Assembly: GCF_040115645.1 (NCBI RefSeq)
Contig: NC_089550.1
Span: 4,650,001 to 4,714,000 of the forward strand
Length of the DNA stretch: 64,000 bases
Origin: Euwallacea fornicatus
Lineage: Eukaryota > Arthropoda > Insecta > Coleoptera > Curculionidae
Direction: 5' to 3'
Part shown: piece by piece, positions 1-12,200 of the stretch
Layout: the number at the start of each line of letters is the position of its first letter
Position numbering within the stretch: the first letter of the stretch is position 1
Notes under the pieces: generated by a model
The model's database searches: none
Told to the model about the DNA's origin: nothing
The model's input: only the letters and a program-made list of their open reading frames with translations
Program-made: the position numbers and the translations under genes

Positions 1-154
1 TTCAAATTAACACCTTTAATAGGTATCATTCAAGACTCATGAGCTATTGTGAGCAGTATTATAATTTCAGGTAGGCATTAGAGTTCTTTGGAGAAAAGAA
101 AATATTCTGGAAACTTCACCGTGTAGTTTTTGTAAAAATTGGAAAAACGTTGGG

Positions 155-744
155 TACAGAGGGAATCTTAAGTAGGAATTTTCCTTGTAACACGATACAC
201 ACCTCAAAAAACTAAGAAAAATCTATATGTGATTTTTTTTCGAAATCTCAAAAACGACCAAAATATGCGCGTAAGAAAGTTTTAATAAATAAAAAAAAAC
301 TTTAATTATTATTCACTCCGGGACTAGTTACAGAAGCTATTCGAGATTGTCATCATTAGTTGCAAGTATGTGAATTCTAGTTCGTGTTATCTACGACTTA
401 GAAGAGATCTTTTTGGTGAAGTATTTCTGCGGCGATTTTCTAGCCATTTACGCAACTCTGTCACTGTGTTAATTTAAGTGGTAAACACCAAACTTTTCAT
501 GTAATACCACAGATAAAATTACATGGATTTAAGTCTGGTCATCTTGCTGGCCATCTTATTGATCCATCGCAACCTATCGACCTGTTGGAAAATTCCTCAA
601 TTAAAAAGTCCCGTCTGTTACTTTCTTCGTACGCGCATATATAAGTTGTGATTGAAATTTCAAAAAAATGTTACATAAAGACTTTAATTTTTTGGGGTAT
701 ATGTCACGTGGAAAAGAAAATCCCCATTTAAGAGTCATCCTGTA
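155..744 (-). mobile_element. Decayed mariner-like element, about 590 bp
   Basis: Both ends carry imperfect inverted repeats of roughly 120 bp: the left end reads TACAGAGGGAATCTTAA and the reverse complement of the right end reads TACAGGATGACTCTTAA, and similarity continues inward to a shared ATATGCGCGTA. Between them the minus strand keeps a piece of transposase with the pattern RWPAR-(stop)-PDLNPCNF, the usual final catalytic block of a family common in insects (RWPARSPDLxPLDFF). Stops and frameshifts make it non-coding. The element lies in the intron just before the first visible receptor exon. Bases 1-154 to its left show nothing I can identify and are probably intron or flank. Confidence 0.75.
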
Positions 745-752
745 TAATTTAG

Positions 753-2097
753 CATGCGAATCGCGCTAAACCGATCCTGGGGCTATCTCCGGTCGGATGG
801 CACTATAGACGGTTTAGTCGGGGATTTGGCCCGGGAGAAAATCGATTTTGGATTATCCCCGTTGTTTGTCAAACCAGAGAGAATTAATTTAATCAGCTAC
901 GGAAGGAAGACTTGGAATTTGCGGTAAGAACAGTCATCTACATGATGGAGGGCTGAATGGGAATTTCCTTATAGAGCTGCTTTCATACTGCGCAACCCAA
1001 AATCCAGAAAGTCCTACCAAATCTTCGTCAAGCCTCTTTCGTTGGAAGTATGGCTGTGTATTGTCGGATGCTCAGTTTTGGCGGTTTATTCCCAAAGATT
1101 GGGATACAGCTTTGATAAGAAAGTGAGGGATGGGGACGTCGATATTTCTTGGGGGTTCAGCGTTATTTGCACCTTCGGAGCTTTTTGTCAGCAGGGTAAA
1201 ACCTTATTTCGCCTCATCGTGATTTTTTTGTACCGATTTAATGCGCAGGGATTATCGGGTTTCCAAACTGTCTCAGCGGGAGAACTGCGGCTTATGTAAC
1301 CCTTCTGCTTGGGCTCTTAATATACCAATTTTATTCTGCCAGCTTGGTCTCCTTCCTGCTGAACGTACCCACTACTGTGATCAGCACTGTTCAGGAAATT
1401 TTAGATAATGGATATAGAATTGGGTGCGAGGATGTGTTGTACGATAAGGATTTCCTTAAGGTAGTAACTCCTTTAAATGTTCCTTCGTGCAAATCCTAAA
1501 TCCTTTCTAGCATTCAACTGATACTGTGGTCAATGAAGTCTTCAGGAAACTTACTATTCTCTCACACAGTAATGAAACAGGGTTTCTAAAGCCTGAAGTA
1601 GGCTTGGAATTGGTGAAACAGGGCCGTTACGCCTTTCATGTAGAGCTGGCCACTGGTTATCCTATCATCGTGAAGGATTTCGCTGAGGCCACCGTCTGCG
1701 AGCTCAAGGAAGTCCCTATGTTCCCAGTCCAAAGAATGTACGCGAATTACCAGAAATGGTCTCCATTTAAAAATGCTATGGATATTTGGTAAGAGTTATT
1801 TTTTTTAATTTCATGGTTGTTTGAAGTAATTGCTGCAGCCTGCACCGCTTGGCGGAAAACGGGGTGATGGTCAGGGAAACTTTGTTTTGGCACCCCAAGA
1901 AACCGGAATGTGTGAGATTTGCTGATACGATAAACATCAGCACTGGACTAGAAGATTTTTATCCCGCACTATGTGTTTTATTGATTGGGATTGTGTGTGC
2001 CCTGGAAATACTAGGAATGGAAATCGTCTGGAGTCGAAGAGATTTCATTAAGAAGTTTTTTCAGACCAGAGCTGCGACTTTCTCATTTGAAAACTGA
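753..2097 (+). CDS. IR75-type ionotropic receptor, 3' exons
   Basis: Ionotropic receptors are ligand-gated cation channels in the dendrites of chemosensory neurons; the IR75 group mainly responds to acids and amines. Coding exons: 753-923, 975-1195, 1249-1460, 1511-1788 and 1839-2097, with GT-AG introns of 50-53 nt and matching phases, giving about 379 residues to a TGA. In order they show the end of the S1 ligand lobe (WGYLRSDGTIDGLVGDL, then PLFVKPER), the first membrane segment (VWLCIVGCSVLAVY), the pore loop ending GAFCQQG, the second membrane segment (LLLGLLIYQFYSASLVSFLL), the S2 lobe (GRYAFHVELATGYPIIVKDF) and the third membrane segment (LCVLLIGIVCALEILGMEIV). The amino-terminal domain and early S1 exons are not visible; they must lie left of the window or have been lost. 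The ATG at 754 is probably internal. Membership of the IR75 group is by recognition, not alignment. Confidence 0.88.
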
Positions 2098-2205
2098 GCT
2101 ACTTCGTAAGCTTATGGATGTTAAATTTTCCATTAAAAATAGTCGATTTAACTTTCGTTCCTTTTCATGGTTAAACCAACTGCAGATTTTTTTACCTTCT
2201 CCTAT

Positions 2206-2211
2206 AATAAA
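2206..2211 (+). terminator. Polyadenylation signal of the IR gene
   Basis: A canonical AATAAA lies 109 nt after the receptor stop codon in AT-rich DNA, a normal distance for a short 3' UTR. No second strong candidate lies closer. Confidence 0.6.
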
Positions 2212-2235
2212 CTATTTTTTTTTACATGTGAATTA

Positions 2236-2292
2236 GGCGTAGGCCATATCGCACGTTTCTTTGAGGTCAATGAGGACGATGTAATAATCTGT
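2236..2292 (-). mobile_element. Possible LINE reverse transcriptase scrap
   Basis: The minus strand reads YIVLIDLKETCDMAYA, which resembles the palm motif A region (F/Y-x-D-L/F-K-x-A-Y/F-D) of non-LTR reverse transcriptases. No long frame surrounds it, so it would be a short decayed fragment. The match is short and could be coincidence. Confidence 0.25.
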
Positions 2293-5200
2293 TCATTTTC
2301 TCAGTGTCAAGGTGAATATTTGTGCAAATTGCCGCAATTTAGGTGAGAACATTAAATTGTGCTTCAAATGTAGGTCGTACTTGCTGGTCTAATAAACTAA
2401 ATTGATCCTGATGAGAAAACACTCAAAGATGATTTTGAACATAATATTGTTGTGCATCTAGTCCGTCTATTTTCGAATCATGCCCTTAACAAATCTGACG
2501 CACTGGGCATAACCTTAAGTCTGGTCTCAAGAAAGCCGCCCGCGAGGAAGTCCACCGCCCTTCCCTGCCTGCCGTCAAGCCTCGCTCTTCCATAAGGCCG
2601 GTACTGCTTAAAATGATCACTAGATGATAGGTCAGTATGCCAATTTGCTGGCATTTTGGGCTCTGTGCCAAGGACGAACCATCGAGGAAAAGATCACTGG
2701 ATCGGGAGACATCAAAGACGGAACTAAAACTCAGAACATTGAAATTCGCTCTGCAAATCTAGATACAGTCAGGCAATCTTCGTCGAGAGGCTCTTTGAGT
2801 ACCACATTCGCCATCCTTTGTCTGCTAGTAGGTGGGCTGTAGTCACCCACACTGCACTCAGGAAACTGCATTAAATTGATTCAATTTTCCTCATTCCATG
2901 GCAGTTTCCAAGTAAACTTGAAGTAATTTTAAACTGCATTGGCCTTTAACCTACATATTCAATGCCATCAGCTCGTTCCTTCCTGGACTCTTCCGGTAAC
3001 AAATATACCAGCACCCAGACAAGGCTATACCTACCCATATCAGCGTTGTTAACATGCACTACTGTCGTGAAGTCAGTTTTCTTATGAATACCTAATCAGG
3101 GCCAGCCGTTTCCTCTTCATAAAAATATTTGATGGGTTCGTGTAGTATTAACTTTACGAGAACCTTCGCATGACACTCTTAGTCCCAACACCACCTCTCA
3201 AAAGATATTAAATGACTATATAAGGCGAACCCAATAAAGCCAATAATAATGCGTACTTAAAGAGACGAAGTGGATAGTCTTGACCCTATTACCATCGATG
3301 TGCTATAATTGGGATGATGATGTACTGGTGTGTTTCGAATCAATAATTCACTCTCATACCCGCTCGCATGATTAAAACATTTTAGATAAAAGGTTGTACA
3401 CTCGGCTAAGTGATCTGATGGGATTGTCCAGCAATTAGCCGTTAGTATCGTCTGAATCGTGGTCTTTAATTGATTTTATAGAGTTGGAGTTGTGACATTC
3501 GTTGCGATTGACTTGTAGTAAGTCCTATTGAAAATTGCCAATCTAACTACTTCACGTGCCGCAGTGATGGCTGGTGAAGAGTACTTCACAATTTAGTCAA
3601 GCGTGAAAGCATCCCATGTTATGACCTCCTAGCTCAGAAAAAAACCGGAGTAATCCATAAGCGGCGTAAGTAATGTTTCTCACGTGAGTGTCATTGACAG
3701 GCTTATTAAGAATTATTCCACAGTCATGACATTGTGACTTGAAAACATGCAGTGTTATTTCCTGCATTTCTTTTCATACTCGAGTAAACACAAGGATTTC
3801 GACGGCTTACTATATGTTTTGCATGTGTAATTGCAAATTCGTGAGATTTACATTTCGGATTTTCTGGCTTGCAGAAGTCAAGGTACATTATCAGTGAAAA
3901 TTAATGTGATCATTGGGAAATGTTGCTGTGCCAGAAACCTTAACTTTTCATGCCTGAGGTGAACGAAAACCGTTTGGTTTTTCACGGGAATGTTTCGCCA
4001 GAGTCGAAAGTGCAGCGGTCCCCTGGTTACAAGCTTTAATTTTTCCCATATCACCTGCCATCAGCAGAGTTTACCGAATTTGGATTGATGTTAAAATGTA
4101 TACGTGTTGTCCTCGTCATCAACTTTAGGTATTTCCAGTCCTGAAATTCGCAGTGCCATTCCCAGTTTAAAATCAAGAAATTAATTTTTTTTATTGCGGA
4201 ATAATTATTTATTCTGCGACAAGGGAGCAAAGTGGCAGTTCACGGACCTGAGTTCTAAGTCTCTTCATAAACATCGATATCAACGACATTATAAAAATGT
4301 GCTAACATAAGGGAGACATAGAAGAGAATGTTTTTTTGAATTGAAGACCTGTATTGTTGCGATTGCTGCATTGCTGCGAATCGAAAAGGGACATAAATTC
4401 CCCACTTCCTCACTTTCGGTATTTTCAGCACTAAGATTTCGCATTTTCACACCCTCTTTTAAATCGAAAAACTTATTTCACAACAAAAGAGCAAACTGAC
4501 GGTTCACAGTTCTGAGTTTTTGAAGAGAAAATATCTTCGCATTGTTGATTTGTATGTGATCGTTTTGTCTTTCAACTTCCACCCTTGACCTCACACGGCA
4601 CAGGTTCCTTATGCATCTACCTGGCAATTTTAACAAATTAAGCTGCAATTCACATGCAGAATGAAGTTAGAAACTCTATTTATGTAGGCAAATAACCCAC
4701 ATTTAGCTTTGCTAACACCTCTCATTATCTCCAATCATTTGACTTGAATCGCTCATTAACGCACGTTTAATTGAAGAGGTGTTACACTTACTGCAACGCA
4801 ATGGAATTTTAGTTCCTTATTCCGATGTACGTTTTCTTGCATACGGAGGAGGCAAAATGGGCTTTTGACTACATTGCAGGAATGTCTTTTTCTGTTTTCC
4901 ATTCAAGAGTGCTGCATACGCTCCACTTTCTCCATCACCCGCAATAATATTGGTAGTGCATTAAATTTCTCCATTGCCTTGGAAAAATGTATATCTTGAC
5001 GCCTTAATAGGCTAGAGTCTACCATTGTCTGGGACGGTTAACAATAGTTCTATTATCTGCATGAACTGCTCATTTCTGGCCGTTATAGGCATCAAGCGAG
5101 GGAAATTCACTCTAATTTTTGTATTTATGAACCTTATTAAAATATGGCGAAAAAGTTGCGGGTACCGCGACAGACCCATTGTAAACAAATTTCAAGAAAA

Positions 5201-7894
5201 CCTCGCTGTCTGGGTGTCCTGCAACCAGATCAAGGCGACCAGCTGGCCCAACCCATACGTGAGCTGTCTCGAATGATCCATGAAAATTGATGCCTCGGGC
5301 AGGTGGTGCTATTTTGAAATATTATAAATTCACATTAAATCACTATCATAAACATTATCTCGTAAATAGCAAGTTTATTGACAAGACACGAGAAAAGTAC
5401 TTAACGCGTATGATTCATTTGCGATAGAGGAGGCGTGAAATATTTTGATTTTTTTGCAAATTCTCCTACTAGGGAGCAGCAGTGGTTAAGCGAGGAAGCC
5501 CCAGCGCTGCGATTAGGTACTAGGGAGCGCCTATCGTTTAATAATTCTCCTAATTTATCTGTACTATTAAAAGTTCCCATACCTCAGGTTGTATCCAATT
5601 TTTTTTAAGTGGTATTCAACGAATTGTGCACGGCACGAAAGTTACATTAAAAAATAAATACCGAGTGGGTGCTTTGCCGCACTAGTGCGTTAAAATGCAT
5701 CTTTAAAACGCTCTCTTGCGCACATAAAGCGCACTTTCTTGGTACATGGTACTTCACACACTTCATGTGAAGGCAAAAACTCCAACAGTCAGCGCACACA
5801 GTGATCGTATCGGCAATAAAGAGCTCGGACCTTGTTCTGCTTCCGGAGGCCAGCCACTTCAGTTCCGATTTAATTAAAAAAGGAAAAAAGTGCCGCAAAA
5901 CATGTGCGGTACCAAGGTCCGTGGGGATTTTAGTACACACGTCGAAGGTACTGCTTAAAAGTTCAATTGTGCGTGGTCTTGAGAGGTTTGAAAAATCATT
6001 CGTTGGTCAAGGAGAGTATGTTGTACCTATTTAAGTTGATGAATGGCCTTAAGGTATTGTTTTTTCAGTATTGCGCGACATAATCGATTAGAAAGTATCG
6101 GGGTATGAATCAAAACTGAGAATAGGAATTTTGCACACATTCAGATCAATGACCACCTACACCTGAACTTTTACTACTTATACAAATTGCTTAGTGCGTT
6201 TAAGAGACGTGCAATGGGTTCCTACTAATGACGTCAATAAAGACGATTTCACCTCTTCAGGTGCAATGACTTCAATGGTACTGAATTTGGTTCGGACCAA
6301 AAATTACACACGGTCGTTTTACTATATTAAATATTATTATATTATATATTTTATTAAAATACGGATATTTTACGTAAAATGGATTAGCGCTCTTATGTGA
6401 ACAAAAATCTTGGAATTCAATTACAAGAAGCCTTATCTGGGATGAGGGGATAAGCTGATGCAAGACTGATTCGCCATGCATGGCCTCAAATAAAGGGGTG
6501 AAAAAGGGAGAAAGTTACACATTCAAGGGATCACCCGGGGAAACCTTAATAAAGAAAATCCTCCCCTTTGCTCGTAACGTCCTTAGGAATGGAATAGATT
6601 CGAAGAGAGCTTCGGGCGATAATGTTAAATTCTGGGGTCTTCAAAAGGTATGAAAATTAAGTCTTGCGGTGCTTTACAAGGTACCTCATTAAATTACAAT
6701 ATAGTAGAGTCGTTACGGTGTGCATCCAAGCAAAGAATCAAGTTCGAGGCGAAGACCATAAATAATACGGTCATAACTATTACAACAATTAGCGACTGTT
6801 GAACTTCCGTAAACATTGACATTCAACTTGTATCTGCGGTGCATGTTCCGGGGCTCATGTATTACCTAAGTTAGACACAGTTGGCCGACATGGAAGCATT
6901 GTGACTTTGGGGTCCAGTCAAGACCCCTAGCATTAGGAATTAATAAATCATCTAAAATTAATTCCGGAAAAGTTCCCTCTTTGAGCCATCACAGACATCC
7001 AAAAGACCGCAACGCACAAGCTCGTGGTTGCTCAGAAATTCAAGAAACTATTTCTCAGGACACTTCGAGGTTCTCAGCTGGAGCTCCAGCAGAACTGCAA
7101 GTCCATGACCTCGGTAACATTAAAATGACATCTCCACTAAACGTCAAATGTCTGTTGGTTATCAAAATGACTGTGAGGTCTAAATAATGGCATTATTTTT
7201 AAAGCCAAAGAATCATCTCTGATAACCAAAAAATGATATAATCGATCAAATGCCTGTAACCTACTTGTATGCCTTGACGTAATTGTAACGTTGCCCCAAC
7301 CGACAGTTTCGAAGGTCTGGCCGGCTACGTCAAAAAGTGAAGTTGTATTTACGTCAAACTAAAGAAATTTTGTCCTTCGCAATTTTCCCATTGACAGCAC
7401 TGACATGCGCTCTACAGGCAGTCTCAGAATATTTGAGGAGTGTCCGCTGATGAAGTCTCAGTTACCGTAAAATATACAAACGCAGTGCGAAAACAGTACT
7501 TCCACAATAATTTAATTTACTATTCGATAATCGTGGCCATGCACAACACATTTAACGATAAAAATCCTTCGCCTTGAGAGAATAGAGAATTATGTTTTTT
7601 TCTAGATAGATACTGGGTGTGTGTCGTTTATGCGGTTCATTTTAGACTAATTGTCGCTAATAAATCTTGTTTTCTTCAATTTTTTGAACTTTAGTTATGG
7701 CGTAAAGCGAGGACCTACATCGATCATTGTCAGCAAAAAGGAGAACTTATCCCACGAAAAGACCTCGTTGGTATTAAGAGAAGAAATAATTTAAAGAAGC
7801 TTTTTGGTCTGCCAGACCATCGCTCAACCTTACCCCCTGCATAAAACCAGGAATCCTAGAAATACATTTAGTTGTCGTTCAGCGTGTTTTCTAA

Positions 7895-7970
7895 TACAGA
7901 GGGTGGACTGTTTAAAGCAATTTACTTAAAGTAGAGTTTAAGAAAAGCACCACTTGTGAGTCACCCTGTA
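7895..7970. mobile_element. Short inverted-repeat remnant (76 bp)
   Basis: The segment begins TACAGAGGGTGGACT and ends CCCTGTA, whose reverse complement starts TACAGGGTGACTC. These are Tc1/mariner-style termini with almost no interior. It lies only 9 bp from the next element. It may be a solo end or a tiny miniature element. Confidence 0.3.
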
Positions 7971-7979
7971 TCAGACTTC

Positions 7980-9262
7980 TGCAGAGTGATTCATCAACAA
8001 TGGGACAATTGAAAGCTGGAGACATTACACTTCGAATGGTGACGACTGGAGAAAATATACCTTACCCATAAGTTGATAGTTTCAGATATACAGGCCGTCT
8101 CGGGTAAAAATTCGCTCTACGGGGGTCTTGTAAACCATAAGAGGAAGGGAGGTGGTTAAATTAGAGCAAAATCTCGCGCATTTCTGTGTTCTACAAAATT
8201 ATGTTTTCAAGTTTGAAAAATGCTAAAATGGATTTGAAGTTATTTGAAAGAAAAAACGATTTTTTGCGATTACTTTTTTACTGTTTTCTGAGTTTATTTA
8301 AAAAATATGTGTTATAATAAATTTGACATTCTCAATACCACTTTTTCTCCTCTACAAAATGGTGTTTTTAGATTTACTGTGTGAAGTTTTGCTTCTTCAA
8401 CACTATCATCAACTTTGCGTTTTTGAATAGTCAACAAATTTTATTTCATGCTCAGTAAATTCTACCTTTTTTTAAAATCTAACAATTCAGCACACTTACG
8501 ATTTACTAAATGATTTAATAAAAAAAAATAAAAAAATGATTTAATTTCTACTAAAAGTCCCAGAAACTGGTCACCGCGATCTCCCGATATTACACCAATG
8601 AACTTTTTTTTTCTGGGGATTCTAAATTTACTGTAAGACACATCAAATTGATGAATTGAAGGTTGCAGTTCGGCTTGCAATAAGTAAGATAACTACAGAG
8701 GTGTTAATAGTGTTATGGAAGAAATTGTTAACTGGTATTATTTATGTATATTTGACCATAAAAAATGATTTCGATAGATGTTTTGTGTGTTTATTTTCTT
8801 GTTTACTGACAAATTTGAATAAACCATTTTCATAGCTATTCATGATGTTGAATAAAAGTTACCTTATGTGGAAAAACATGGAATGAGATTTTTTGGACTT
8901 AACAATTTGACAAATCGTGTGATACATCATTGGATTCAGGAAAAAGTAAAATTTAGTGAGTGTAGTATAAAATTTCCTAACTATTATAAAAAACAAAGCT
9001 GATGATGGTTTCGATTAAACGAAACGTCGGATCCCAAATCTAAAACTACCGTCTTGTCGAAGAGAACTTTAAAAATTTTCAAGTGTCTAACATAAAATTT
9101 TTAAAATAATGTCAAAAAAATTTATTGAAATTTTAACCGTATACCCTGTATATATCCTAAATTATCAACTTTCGGATAACTCATATTTTTTCCAATCGTC
9201 ACCATTTGACGTATAGTATCTTTAGCTTTCATTTGTCCGATTATTAATAAATCTTCCTGTAT
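7980..9262. mobile_element. Inverted-repeat element, about 1.28 kb
   Basis: The left end (TGCAGAGTGATTCATCAAC) and the reverse complement of the right end (TACAGGAAGATTTATTAAT) stay alignable for about 120 bp, through a shared ATGGTGACGA block and AAGTTGATA. The interior is AT-rich, has no transposase frame I can recognise, and holds the hairpin described separately. It is most likely a non-autonomous Tc1/mariner-type element, though the long degenerate repeats also fit a foldback element. Confidence 0.6.
8999..9030 (+). other. CTGATGA...GAAAC hairpin motif
   Basis: CTGATGA is followed by a perfect 6-bp hairpin (GTTTCG, loop ATTAAA, CGAAAC) and then GTCGG. The order CTGATGA, stem, GAAAC, GTC recalls the core of small type I hammerhead ribozymes known from Penelope-like elements and retrozymes. 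The bases next to CTGATGA do not pair in the standard stem II position, so self-cleavage is doubtful. Confidence 0.3.
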
Positions 9263-12200
9263 ATGGGGCAAATTCGTGGTCTACGTGGCATTTTTTAAGT
9301 CATTCCTGCATCCGCAAGCACGCTATACTCAAACGAACGAATGTTTCTACAACACCCGGTATAAGCCCATCACAGACTATTCACAATGTTTATTGTTTTA
9401 TTGAGACGGCGATGAGTGTCATAATGTTGAGGTTCTTATGTTCCCCATCTAGCAAATCATTTCATGAAATCCTTTGAACTCAGGCGAATTATCTCGTTTT
9501 CTCGTAAAAACTTGATGATAATTGCAGCGAACAAAAGTGCTATAAACGCATTGCAATTGAATAGGTACCAATAAAAACCCACACAACCATCGCACCGAGA
9601 GATAAATTTCCTTTCGAATCCGTTGGTCATTGGCCACGGTACATGGTAGATTTTGATTAGGTTCGATGCTATACCTATTATGCTATAGTTCGCATTGACA
9701 CAAATTTCAAATCAACTACTGCTGAATCACTTCTGACAGAATTGGGTTACCTGTGAATGCATTGGATTAGTGCTGCATTGAACATTTTTTCGTGTGTTTA
9801 CACCTTAAGCGCGATGAAAGTTTTAATAATGCATTTAAAACTAAATTAAAACAACGGGGATTGTTAATTAATCAATGGTTGGGGATAGTGGTGGTGGTAG
9901 CGTTGGTTCAATAAGACCTGATTTATTCCAATTAAATAAGAAGGGTTATTGGCAGAAAGTGGCCATGCTGGAGCGTTTAACTGATCTCGGAGAGATTCTT
10001 TCTCCCCCGGTTCTTTGGGGACTTTCCAAAAAAAAAAAAAATAGAAGTATGTATGGCCTGCTCCCTCCGAATTTTCTTTTTGAAGTTACAATCAGCCTTG
10101 CTATGTGTAAATTTCTGAAGCAGCCGTGCAGTTTCATTTTTCAAGGAGAACCAAGAGGTCCTGCTGGATTGAGAAACCCGGCGTGGAAGTTGAGGCAGGT
10201 TCTCAGCGGAACCGAATCCTCCACTCTAGCCCTAACTGCATTATTTAGATTTACGAGTTTCATTAGGAAATATTCAGGAATGTTGCAGAGTGGCGAAAAG
10301 TGTGGGGATTCTGGATCCAGATCAACCCCGGAATCTGTGCAACGTAAGAACGTAAGAAACCTTTTTTGTGTCACTGGACAACTGACCAAACTGGATACAG
10401 TTAACTTGTAGCCTTCGTTGCATTCGACTCATCCTCGCGACTGCTATCAAGGTGCGGTTCTGTGAAATCAAAAGCGCCCAACTCAGAACTCATCGAAGAG
10501 AATCTGGTAGACTTCTTCCGGATTTGGTTCAGACATCGCAAGGGCAATTGCGAAGAACTTGAGCTGCTTGGTCACTTCCGTCTATTTGCCGGAAGGATTG
10601 GTGTTGCTCAAACTTCACACATTTTATGGTCACATGTGCTTCACTTGAGGATGGAGGAGACAGATCGTTGTGCTATCGATAATTTGGAGTGTGGCCTGGG
10701 TTTCTTTGCTTTCTGGTCTACGGGAGGCAGGTCTGACGTTTCGGAGCCGCTTTCCTGTTCTCAAATGCGATAGTCTTCCTTATTAAGAGGACGAGTGTAG
10801 ACGCTTCGGGTGGAGCGAAAAGAATGGGATGAAGTCCCTTCCTCCCCCTTTCGCTCTAGATCTAAGTGTTTAATAGAAAGCAATCTTCCACCAATTGAAA
10901 TTCTATCAAAGTTGACCTCAAAGGCCACCATGGGAAACGTAGCGTTTGAAGAGTAATTATATATTCCATGAGTGATAACCCAGCAATAAAACATACTGCC
11001 AGTACCAACACATTTATGGGAACAAATAACTTTTAATTAACCATACACCATAGAAACAATAGGACATCCGACAGGTACAAATTTGTCCGCATTTCATCTT
11101 GATTGCCGACGAGGGTCAAGTTGAGTCAGGTCGAAGGTCTACCACATCACTAAAAGAACTCGAATTCAATTTATCTTTAGTGCGGACATAGCAAATTGAG
11201 GCCCTCGATACCGATCCTTATAAGAAAGACAAGTTAATTTGCTACAAGAAGGCGGAATGAAGGTCGACGGTTTGATGGATCAGATTTGAGACAAGTCTCG
11301 GTAAGAATGGTTTCGTTTTCGAAAAATCGACGGGAATTCTCGCACTTCCGGATTATTTAAACCATAACTGGTAAAGGAATTATCGTTGTAATTAACCTTG
11401 TAGTTTATTCAGTAGTACTTTTATTAATGTTTATTTCTAGCACTGACATCCTTTAGTCAAGAATTATTAAGCCGCGAAAGGTTAACATTGTTTATCAACT
11501 GCCTAAACATGATTTAGCTCTTACACGGTTCATAGCGAGATACAGATCGTATCTTTTGAGGTGTAAAAATCATTTACTTAATACACATTTAAACCAAGTT
11601 ACGACTACGCACCTCCCGTTGAGCTTTATGAGTTTGCTTATTAAGTGCCTACATGGTGGATTAAAATTAGTTCCTTAGATTTACGAGAAGTATTGATCAA
11701 TGACGTTACCATAAACTCTTGCTCCTAGATGTGAGGCGCTTTTAAGTCTCAAAGCTTCAAAACTCCGGCCGATGAAAATGGCCCTGAACCCGACATATTT
11801 CGGAGATCGCTCCTTGAGCTCAGGGGCCGAGGGCCAAGGTGAGTCCTGAATTCGAGAGTACGAGTAATTGTTACGACAATTTAAGATAATTGTGGAAAAT
11901 CTTTAGAGAAAGGCAAAATCTTTTCGGCAGTTCCAGTACTCGCGGCGAGCAAAACCAATCCATTTGGAGGAGAAACATGCTGAAAAATGCACGATCCCCA
12001 TCTTTCGAATCTGTGAACAAAGTCATAAAGAAGCTGCAGGGCCAAAGAACTCTCACAGTAATTTTCATAAAATTGATTGAAAAATTTACCGCTTCCAGAT
12101 CCACGCAGGCTCAAAGATTCATGCTAGTCGAAAAGATTAGCTTGTAAGTTTAGATTAGTTCGAGCTTCCGTTTGAAGAGAATATCATTGATTAATGTGAA

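Larger units (their letters stand above)
2098..7894. other. Intergenic DNA, no gene recognised
   Basis: Apart from the polyadenylation signal and the possible reverse transcriptase scrap, no frame in this stretch resembles a known protein. Open frames are under 100 codons, overlap on both strands, lack convincing splice context and show no domain. A moderately GC-rich patch at about 2,520-2,860 has short overlapping frames I could not assign and may be a further transposon remnant. Confidence 0.5.

Noticed and set aside
9875..10411. 178-codon plus-strand open frame
   Set aside because: It runs through a 14-A tract, two minus-strand frames cover the same bases, and no domain or splice partner was seen. 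Kept only as an unassigned frame.
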